Source: Thunnus maccoyii (taxonomy: Eukaryota > Chordata > Actinopteri > Scombriformes > Scombridae). Taken from it: a stretch of DNA of 64,000 nt. The stretch is from contig NC_056539.1 in assembly GCF_910596095.1 (NCBI RefSeq), forward strand, positions 5,264,001 to 5,328,000. Direction: 5' to 3'. A model generated the notes under the pieces. The model did not search any database. It saw nothing but the letters and a program-made list of their open reading frames with translations, and had not been told where the DNA came from. The stretch's first letter is position 1. Each line of letters opens with the position of its first letter. This document shows, in pieces, positions 54,678-64,000 of this stretch. The position numbers were made by a program, and so were the translations under genes.

Positions 54678-54880
54678 GATTCGATTTATTGATTGGGACA
54701 GTGTGCAGTTTTAAACATTAAAGATGCACTGCACTGGGGTTAGCTCGAAGTCCCCCACAATCAAAACATACAACAGCACAGCAACAAACTGTACAAAGCA
54801 AAAAAAAAAAAAAAAAACAAGCCACACAGAACACACCATACAAAATACAAAGCTACACACAACAGCACATCACATACACC
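54678..54880 (-). repeat. LINE 3'-end fragment, family D copy 2
   Basis: It matches 24672-24884 (shared ttttaaacatta, tacaaagctacacacaacag, cacatcacatacaccc) and carries an internal run of 18 A residues at about 54801-54818. No reverse transcriptase is attached. Confidence 0.6.
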
Positions 54881-55300
54881 CACAATGTCAATTAGAAATA
54901 AATAATGTAAACTTGTCAAATTAAAAGCAAGACTACCTGTGCTAATGAGAAGACCATAGATGGAGTTTAGACTCGGTGGTCTAAGTCATAAGTAGCTCAG
55001 TCACCACAGTTATGTTGGAATAAGAGTGCTTGGGAATATCTCCGCTTGAAATCAGACATTAGTCCGGACTTTGCTAATGATCCTTACACAAGTGTTCCAT
55101 ACAATCTGCTATCTGTTAATCAGAATACTTCAGGCCACAGTACTTTCTCTTCGGGATCGAGAACAGTCGTTTACCTAGAACATAACGTGAAACATATAGT
55201 GCCAGTGGTATTGCCTTGCTGTTAAGTGAGCTTTGTATTTTGTCTGTGTGCGTGTGTGTGTGTGTATGTGAGAGTGATTGTATATTGCATTATTAACTAC

Positions 55301-57990
55301 CAACAGCCAGCAGGGGTTGGTTGATTGATGTTTTTGGTGGTAAGAGATGGATACATGCAGATGGCAAATGGTGGCAGTGGCAGGCCAGCAGGCAGTAGGC
55401 CACTGAGCAAGAACTTCAACTGCACGTCTTGCTGGTTGGACACTGGAAGAGGAGCCTCACCAGTTATCAAGGTCTGACCTAGAGATAAAAACACAACATA
55501 GAAAGGTTTCAGTGGGGCATTACCAAAACTTACATTTCTGTTGTTACTCCACCAATGGAACCATTTTTAAATTAAAAAATACTGTAAATATTCAGCAATT
55601 CTACAAGAATATTAAATGTCCATTAAATATCCCTCTTTCTACTTTTATGTTATTTGTGTACTTTTCCTGTAATTTGACGAAAGGAGTGATGACTGCTCTC
55701 TCCTTCATCTTTAACACAGGGCCTAGTCTAGTCTGCAATAAATCAACATTACAAATTGACACCTGTTTACTAAATGACCTAGAAACAATTAATGTAATTG
55801 AAGCCACAATTAGGCTTTCCAATTAGGTTTTTCACCCCTTATCCAAGTCTTTTAATATTGCATATGTATTGATCTAACTGTGTCCAATATGATTTTAGGC
55901 ATACATAAAAATTTGTCAAGCAGATCCAATTTAGATGATTTGTTTGCAGCTAAATAATTGTATCACAATTTCCCTCCTTTTTGTACTTTGTATAATATCT
56001 GTGGAAAGGAGCTGTAAATGTTTGGGCAGGAAGATATGGGCAGGATTTAGACAGCTTCTCTTCACTGACAACATGAACAAAAGTAATCAACAATCAAACA
56101 CTATACAGAATGATCCAACATAATATCAGACATAAATAAACACAATCAACTGGAGGAAAGCTCAAGACACAAAGTATAATGTTTGAAAGATGTAATTGCT
56201 CATAACAAACATACAGCACCAATATCAACAATTGAACAGCATCCCAAACTGGTTCCTGCAAAAATACCAGATGAGGCTGTATACAGTAATACATGCGACA
56301 CATTGTAAGCAGGAGGATATGATGGTAAAGAGACAAAAGTGAAAGAAAGGAAGGGTCAAGTACGCATAGGACTCTTTGTACCGAGCCGCTCAGTCTGGGG
56401 AATAATGACATTAGGTGTAGTGTGCAGAGGAGAAACCAGCAGTCACACATTAAAGCAGAAAGTGAAGCCGTGCCCTGAGGCCCATACAACTCACACAGGT
56501 AAAATAACAGATATGAGAAGGCCTAATGCACACACAAAAATACATACACACACTCACACACCTAAAGGTGTCCTTTCAGGAGAAACACCAAACTTTGTGG
56601 CACTGTGTGCAGCAACATGTCTGGTGCTTGTAGGTGCTGGTGTGTACAGTCATACCAATCATGCCGTTGAGAGAGAGAGAGATCCTGAATCCTTTTCTGG
56701 TTTGGACCCAGTGGAGATCCACAGAATGACACAGGGGAGTAGAGTGGAGACAGACCTGAACTGACACACAAGAAGAGAGAGAATATTAATCAAATACCAT
56801 TTGAAAGCACACATTCATTATTGGAGCCAAGTGAATGGGGAGTGATAAATGAATATTGCTTGTGAGAATGATGAATGTTATCTGCTCCTTAAAAAACTAC
56901 TGACCCAGAGGGAGAAAGCAGCACTTGTACAGGATGAAATGTGTAATGATTTCTCTTATGGATTTGATGCTGCTAAATTAAAAAAGAGAGGATTTCTAGA
57001 AACTGAAAATGTCATTTTCATGGGGCCGCAAACTACGATGGAGCTTAATACAATTAGGCCTTAATCTGTAAATCGAACGGGTACAGCAGAGTGAAGTGTC
57101 TCAAACTAAATGACACATCTTTATTTATCTCTATGTGCTCAGCACACTGTGAAACATCTCACTGAGAGAATTTCAACAGAAATCTAATTCATGTCTGTAC
57201 ATCAATCCTAAGCCTAACTTCTTTTTAGGATTTGTTTTGGCTTTCAGATCGAAACTTTGAGCACTTTAGTGAAGTGTGAAAGACAAACTTGCATCTGAAT
57301 AGTCCTGAAACAGAAAACCCAAGCACTGATACTTCAAACAGATTAATTCAAATTAGGCAAGAATATAAAATGGCAATACGTCAAAGTGATGCAAAAGTCA
57401 AGAACATACAATCTCTCTTTTTAATGCATGGCTGCGGATTTGTCTTGTTTGCCTGAATTAAACTCTGGTGTTTCTCACCAGCTGACAAACCTCTTTCTGC
57501 CTGACAGTGGAAGCCAAGTTGAGAAAGAAATATAAAACAGTCTCCTCAACAGCAGCAAGAGAGTGATCCATCAAAGGGAAACAGGGCTCATCAACAATAG
57601 CTTAAGTCACTACACACCCTACCTGTGACAGTCACTAAGAAGACTAAATTTAGGTCAGAGGATTATGTAGTTTAAAGTCAGTTTATTTTGCTCACCTTAC
57701 AAAGTATTCCAACATTTTTACCGTTATCTCCACCTACCTTTTAGGCCACCACCTGCAAAACTGTCTGTGAGAGTGTGTGTGTTTTTGTTACCTAGGATTG
57801 GCAGCAGCCCTGCTGGTGTGGGCTTTGAGCTCCCACAACATGACTCTTCTATCACTGACTGTAAGTGTAGCGTTGCTTTCATTGACAGGGCAGATAACCA
57901 TGTGATATGGCCGGACTGTCTCAGTGACGCGGATAGCATCGCACTGAGAGTGTAGGTCATTCACAAGCGCCTGGACACTCTGTTCTGGAT
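55301..57990 (-). pseudogene. wdr11: partial WDR11 copy (three exons), broken
   Basis: WDR11 is a large WD-repeat trafficking and Hedgehog-pathway protein of about 1,220 residues. Three exons with good splice sites correspond to about 220 residues in its N-terminal half. Exon 57990-57792 reads DLHSQCDAIRVTETVRPYH and VICPVNESNATLTVSDRRVM. Exon 56760-56656 reads SSGLSPLYSPVSFCGSPLG. Exon 55478-55301 reads GQTLITGEAPLPVSNQQDV and LKFLLSGLLPAGLPLPPFAI. The order and junctions match the parent gene, so this is an unprocessed copy. A CT-repeat expansion (4 extra nt) near 56670-56682 and a one-base gain near 55328 shift the frame. The adjoining exons on either side are absent: upstream lies a LINE, downstream no further WDR11 exon is seen. 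A real gene with misread bases is possible but less likely. Confidence 0.72.
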
Positions 57991-58439
57991 CTGGGAGAGA
58001 GAGAGAGAGAAAGAACATAGAAGGAGATAAGTGTGGTTGAAAGGTGGACAGAGATCATCTGAGAGGGTGGGAGAGCGATATGAATGGAGGAAGACACAAA
58101 TGTGGGATAAGACATTGAGTAAATGTTAATAAAGGAAGGAATAGATAAGAGTGAATGAAAGAATACTTGTGAGACCAGGGAAGACAAATTTTGAGTGTGA
58201 GAGAAAAGGAGTAGGAGGATAGAAATAGATGGAAGGATTTAAGGAGATAAGAAAGGAGGAAAATAAGAGAATAAATGAGTATGTGGGAGACTCACTAAAA
58301 CAAATGGCAGAGAAAGAGAGAGATGGGAAGACAGATTAGCGTGGAAGAGATAGCAAGAGGAGTAAGTGAGGGGGAGAGAGAGAGATTTGGTGAGATAATG
58401 GACTATAACACTAAACCAAAGATAAATGAGACAGAGAGA

Positions 58440-60880
58440 GAAAGCAGCCAACACTGAGCAGAGATGTCCTAGCCTCTCTTTTTTCAACAAGCTCCACACC
58501 TTAAACAGTCCACAATAGAATTCAGGTAGTTCCTTGATGTTTAGCTGGCAGTCCAAATCAGTATGACCACACAGAAACCTTTGTAGAAACTGAAAATGGA
58601 AAGTAGCGCCCCCCCCCCCCCCTCGCTGCTCAGGTGGACCAGGCCCTGTCCCCCTTCATCCTTCAGCAGATACAGCACACTCTGTGGCACCCAGTGCAGT
58701 TTGTCCCACAAGAAGTCAATAAGAAGAGCCTGGATCTTGGACAGCAGGCCTAGTGGGGGGTCAACACATGACAGGCGGGGCCATTAAGTGGACGATACCA
58801 AATTATAGTAAGTAAGTAAGTAAGTAATGAAGACCCAACCTCTGTAGGACATGTTGATTAAAAGCCACCTCCACCTTGCTAAGTGACCTTTGACCCTTTC
58901 CAGAACATTTTCTCGGTTTTTAATAACCCCTACGGCAAACTGAGCTTCTTCTCCAGTACACTTCCCAACACTGAGAGCTTCACTTTTGTCCCAGTTAACT
59001 TTGGCTGAGGACATCAAGCCAAAGTGGACGACATCCCTCACCAACATGTTAATATCCCGTTGACTGTTGATGACTGAAATCATCTACATAGACTCACAGT
59101 TTTAAAGGTGCATTACAACCTGGAATAGTCAGACACTGAAGGTCACATCTAAGTTTATGTAACAAAGGCTCAATTGCTAGAGAATACAACATGCCATGCA
59201 CAGCCTTGTCTAACTCCCCTTGGATCTGAAAAGGAGCACTCAAATCACCATTCATTTTCAGCACACTCTGAATGTCACAATACAGAACCCTAACTTTGTT
59301 AATAAAACCAGGATCAAAACTAGTATTCAGTGTGAGCCATAAATATTCATGCTCAACACGATCAAAAGCTTTTTCCTGATCAATTGATATGCTACCAGCT
59401 TTGAGGCCAAACAGCTTACAGATCTCTAAAAAGTCTGTAATTAAAATAATGTTATCAGAAATCAACCTGCCAGGTACACAGTGAGTCTGATTGCAATGAA
59501 TCACTTGTTCCATCACTTTACTCAGCCTAGTTGCCAACACTTTAGAGAGGAGCTTATAATCAGTGGAAAACAGTGACACAGGCCTCCAGCTTTTAATGAA
59601 CTATAGGTCACCTTTCTTAGGCAGTAAGATAAGACCGCCCTCCTGCAGCTCAGTGGCAGATAACCTCTGATGAAACTATCCCTTAATACTGCCAGCAAAT
59701 TCCCCCCAACCGCCGACCAGAAAGTCAACAACTAAACCATCTATACCAGGAGCTTTCCCACTCTGCATGCTCTGCAGAGCAGCATGGAGTTCATCAGAGG
59801 AGATAGCTGCTTACAACTTACTCTGCTGTTCAACCTGAGGAGACCAGTATAAAAGCTCTGAGACACTGCCTGCTCTTCTCTATGCTCACATTTAAACAGG
59901 TTACTGTAAAAACTGACAGCATACTTAAAAATTGCAGTATCATCAGTAAGCACTTGCCCAGAGTCAGATTTTAAGCTGTGAATGAACCTCTTCTGTTCAT
60001 TCTTATGCTCCAGACCAAAGAAAAAGTGTGATGGGACATCCATCTGGGGCAACATTTTGAAAGCAGGACCTAGCCAGAGCCCCCTGAGCTGAAACACTTT
60101 TTGTGACATTCTGAATGTACTGTTGACAGAATTGTCTTATTTAGACTTGTATCCCACCACTGTTGTAAAGACACACAATCAGATTTCACAACTTTTAAAT
60201 AAATTAACATGATTTTAAAACAATAAAAACGATCAAGCCTGGCCATAGACAGTAAGTTATCCTAAATACGTGTCCAAGTGTGTTGTCTCTGTTTCTCCAC
60301 ACATCACACAACTCATGACCCTCAATAAGATGAAACAGACGACTGCAAGAGGCAGTGTGAAGCTCTGCATGGTTCCTGTCTAACCTGCTGTCCTCAGTAC
60401 AGTTAAAATGTCCACTAATAAATAAAGATTCTTCACTGTTACATTTTTCAATCACTTCATTTAAAACATTTAGAAAGGCTAATCTCTCCACTCCCACAAC
60501 TGGAGTATAAATTTTAATAAACGCCATTTTTACATTTCCATGCACTGCTCTTACTTTAAACAGACAGCCTTTAATGACTTCTTCAGATTCTACAGACTGA
60601 GGAATAAAATTCCTGGAAAAAAGAATTTCAACCTCACAGCTAATGAACGGAGGGACTTTGGACAATATGATCTTTTTGGCAGGATTAACCAGCGTTACCA
60701 CCTAAACAAAGCTGTCGGACTTTAATCGACAATTTCACCAAAACATACATCTTCCTCAGAGCAATTGAGAGTCGGACAGAGTTTGACCCCATGTCGGCGT
60801 GTGAGCTTCCCTAGACACACACCTCCGACTCCAAGAGTCTGCATGACTCCCAGAACCGCTCCGGAACTACAAAACACCAC
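58440..60880 (-). mobile_element. Tx1-like LINE, ORF2 remains
   Basis: The minus strand encodes, in order, an apurinic endonuclease part (NFIPQSVESEEVIKGCLFKV, GHFNCTEDSRLDRNHAELH at 60640-60330), a reverse transcriptase (FSTDYKLLSKVLATRLSKVM, VPGRLISDNI, SIDQEKAFDRVEHEYLW at 59579-59330, YVDD near 59090) and C-terminal pieces (FLWDKLHWVPQSVLYLLKDE at 58720-58660; LNIKELPEFYCGLFKVWSLL near 58550-58490). This matches the ORF2 of fish L1-clade Tx1-like elements. At least four frame changes, an AGTA repeat near 58806-58826 and a run of 14 C at 58609-58622 show it is dead. The 3' end is truncated and ORF1 is not evident. Confidence 0.85.
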
Positions 60881-61267
60881 TACGATGAGAAATTACAAAA
60901 TACAAAAAAGATAAATAACAAAAGATAGAAAAGATATTATTTTATTATCATTATTTACTATTGTAAATGTCATATAATCGCTGTATTTCATTAATTTAAG
61001 TGTTTCTATGCTTTGCCAACATTGTGACCTTACATAGTCAATGCAAGCAATATACAGTAAATGTGACTATATAGTTACTCACACACACACACACAACAGG
61101 TGTTTAATGGTCTCTGTCATTTTCTTGTTCTTTTTTATTTTATTTACAGAATTGTATTTTTTTTCATCTCAATATTGCATTTTATTATCCTTGACGCTTT
61201 AGCAATATTATTCATTTGTAAATGTGATTATTCAAAGTGAATGTAACTATACAGTAGAGATACGCAT

Positions 61268-61277
<10 letters not shown>

Positions 61278-61327
<50 letters not shown>
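61278..61327. repeat. (GA)n microsatellite
   Basis: About 24 GA units with one interruption near 61319, preceded by a short CA tract. Confidence 0.95.
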
Positions 61328-61328
<1 letters not shown>

Positions 61329-61814
61329 GCGTCATTTGCATATGGAACCCTAATTTGCATATGGAACATCAGGATTCCATTGGATCTATGTTACATCATA
61401 GCTGGACCACTTTAGACATAGTTATGGCTTGGCATTTCTCAGACACTCAACACAAATTAAGTGGTCCAGAAAACAGGAATAACAACTTTCACTCGACGAT
61501 TTCTCTGCAGCAGAGACATCCACCGAAGCTGTTTTGCATCCGGACATCCACCGACAGCTCACTGACAGTGATCAAAGTGTTTTCATCCTGGAAGATGTGA
61601 GATTTGCATCCTACTTTTCAAGTTCATGGTGTCCTGGTAAGGTTTTTCACTCCTTTGACTTTCAAAACGTCCTAGTTTCATCGAGGCATTGCTAATAAGC
61701 CACTGTTGAGTGAACATTTCAGTTTATAATAATTAATTGTGAGAGGCGTTTAACTGTACAAGGTTTAAACCAACTTTGAAGGAAAAAAATCGTTTTTTTA
61801 ACAGACTATTTACC

Positions 61815-61850
61815 ATCAATCAACACATGTTGAAAGACGTGTTGATTGAT
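61815..61850. repeat. 12-bp perfect inverted repeat (hairpin)
   Basis: The arm atcaatcaacac at 61815-61826 and its exact reverse complement gtgttgattgat at 61839-61850 enclose a 12-nt loop. Function is unknown. Confidence 0.8.
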
Positions 61851-62081
61851 AGATACAAGCACATACAGTATTTAAGCAGCGACAGTACTGCATTTATAAC
61901 ATACAATGCAAAATAACATACATATCTTAAGTTTTTCTAAATTCATTTGATTTAACATGAAAGTTATTATACATAAGGCTTTGGCATTTGATCTGGCTGC
62001 ACAATCCTCATATCGAGGATCAGGCAGTATGGCTTTAACATTCATGACAGATGTGTGTACTTTATGCAGCCTAACGCTTTT

Positions 62082-62768
62082 CAGTGGTGGAAGAAGTACT
62101 AAGATGACTTACTTTAATCAAAGTAACAGCTTCACTCTAAAAATTACGCAACTACAAGTAAAAGTCTTGCATCCAGATTTTTACTTAAAGGTGCATATAT
62201 GACATTCAGCCCCACTAGATGTTGCACCATAGCACCAGGATCCCAGACCAAAACCAATATGCACATTATTTACTCAATAAAGTTGGGGGGGGGGGGGGGG
62301 GACCCACAGCTCATGAAACTGTCAAACTAGGTAGTGCTGCTCAAATATGGATCAAGTTTCTGACTTCTGATTTCTCATCTCAAAGGTTTTCACAAACAAA
62401 TGTTTGGTGTACTGTTTAGCTGTAATATGAGAAACTTTGTGACCTGGCTGCCATGTTGAAAACGGATGTGGGGAGGACATGGAGGGACTCACACACACTA
62501 ACATGCATGTTCACATACGCTAACATGCACGTGCAGCTGGACCAGCTTCCAAAACAAAGAACATTAGGCTTGGATTACAATACACACAGAGGGAGTGGAG
62601 GACGTATTTTAATGATCTAAGTGTATGGTCTGAGCAGTGAAAGTGGTGGAAGTATAGTAAAGTGGAAGTACAACATTTAATTTTGAAATGTAGATGGGTA
62701 ATAGTGTAAAGTAGCATAAAATGGAAATAATGTACTTAAGTAAATATGCATAATTACTTCTACCACTG
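62082..62768. mobile_element. composite element with hAT-like CAGTGGTGGAAG ends
   Basis: The left end is cagtggtggaagaagtact and the right end acttctaccactg, with subterminal acttaagtaaa/tttttacttaaag phrases as inverted repeats. The centre (from about 62190) contains a different repeat-like sequence with a run of 17 G at 62285-62301, so a second element may be nested inside. No target-site duplication is evident and there is no transposase. Confidence 0.5.
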
Positions 62769-64000
62769 TATATGATAATTTATTAGTCACAAAGCCTTTT
62801 TTTTCTCTACATGGTGTGAAAATATTTTTCTAGTCAACTATGGACAAGTTCACAGCTCCTTGAGGTAAGTGAAAGAATTCATTAGTAGTAGGAACTTTTA
62901 GTATTAGTATAGTAGTTATTACTGAGGCCTTAAGGTGTAAGCTGCATTTCAGTATTGTAGTTAGTGGAGGTGGAGCTTATACTTTATATAATACTGTTGG
63001 GCCGTTAAATAGTGTATAATATTCTGGGTGTACTCAAGAAAAGTACAGGTACCTTAACATTGTACTGACGTGCAGTAGTAAATTAAATGGTACTGGGGGT
63101 TTTTTTTTTCCAACAATCAGTAATGGAATTGTTATTTAATTGCTATTCATCAAATTAATATGATCAGGTTCTGTTGAGCAGAGGGGCAAAGTATTCTCCG
63201 AAGTACTGTATTTAAGTCTGATGTATTGACTTTACTTAATTACTTGGAATGTGTGAGATTGTTTTACTCCTTTTTTAAAATTTAGGAGGGAAATATTATA
63301 AGATTTACTTTGCTGTACATTCATTTGACAGTTAAAATAGTTCTTTGAGAGGGTAAGCATCTACAAACAAGGTATATAATGCATTGTTAGATGTATTGTT
63401 TTTATGATAGCCACTGTTACAAATAAGTGTGTTGTACTGGCATCAAAGAAATTTATATCTCATCAAATATTTTCCGACATATAGTAACATTAAGTTAATT
63501 TTCCAGCAATATATGGTATGATCAGCTTAAACTTAAGGCCTCCTACAATAAAAAAAACTGTTAAAGGAGTACATACTTTTAATTGTGATACTTAACTGCA
63601 AATACTGCTTGTGTGTAATGTACTGATACTGTTATATAAAAGATCTTAGGGCTTTCTCAAGGTCAATATGTTGAAACAGTTAATGGTATGGTTTTCCCTC
63701 ATGTTTACTGGAGTGTGAAGCTCGTGTCTGAACTTGAGAGTCAGATGGGGGACTTTGACAAGGGTAAGGAGCAGGTGCACTAGAACTGGGGCCTTCATTA
63801 TCAGGTGTACAAGACCAAGTCTAGACTAGACCAGTCTGTGGCTCTGGGTGTGTAGTGGTATTATCTGGGTCTTCTTGATATCCAGTCTTCACCACCTTGC
63901 TTACTCCAGCCTCTGTTTCTGCAGAGCATCTTATTGACTGGGCATTTGGCAGTGGCATTCCTTTGTTTTCACTGTTTTGTTTAATGTTTTTTCATTTTAG

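Larger units (their letters stand above)
60881..64000. other. intergenic stretch without recognised genes
   Basis: The region is AT-rich, with a GA microsatellite, a perfect small hairpin at 61815-61850 and a composite repeat at 62082-62768. The last 300 bp (from about 63700) are less AT-rich and could belong to a gene extending beyond the window, but I recognise no exon. No upstream WDR11 exons were found here. Confidence 0.5.

Noticed and set aside
56339-56764. 141-codon plus-strand frame
   Set aside because: It is antisense to the second WDR11-like exon and flanking simple sequence.

Overview
The window looks like nuclear DNA of a teleost fish, most likely a percomorph. The reasons are compact multi-exon vertebrate genes with GT-AG introns, a scinderin-like gelsolin of the teleost eye type, many fish MITEs and LINE pieces (including a Tx1-like LINE), and long CA/TG and GA microsatellites in an AT-rich background. 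There is no bacterial-type operon, CRISPR array or recognisable tRNA or rRNA gene.

All recognisable host genes lie on the minus strand. Read in transcription order from high to low coordinates they are: a partial, broken WDR11 copy (57990-55301) beside a Tx1-like LINE (about 60880-58440); a SIAH-family gene without a RING finger (52497-50162); a scinderin-like gelsolin (36115-29668, with a TATA-bearing noncoding first exon near 37177-37250); retinol dehydrogenase 8 (28762-25467); dr1, the histone-fold NC2-beta subunit (23358-20354); and a full-length but divergent wntless gene (19067-15399). For wls, dr1, rdh8 and scinl I could join every coding exon in phase with consensus splice sites, giving predicted proteins of 536, 176, 318 and 723 residues.

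The remainder is mostly intergenic: 1-15.4 kb, 37.3-50.1 kb and 60.9-64 kb. These stretches hold dispersed repeats: palindromic elements flanked by TTAA, hAT-like ends, LINE 3' tails and short inverted-repeat elements. They also hold simple repeats and one exact 40-bp palindrome.

The genes do not form one pathway. Two neighbours, rdh8 and the scinderin-like gelsolin, belong to families known for strong eye expression in fish, and rdh8 has a CRX/OTX-type TAATCC next to a TATA-like box. The points most worth a second look are the RING-less SIAH gene, the wntless copy lacking the usual C-terminal retrieval signal, and the truncated WDR11 duplicate. Family assignments come from remembered protein sequences; no database search was run.
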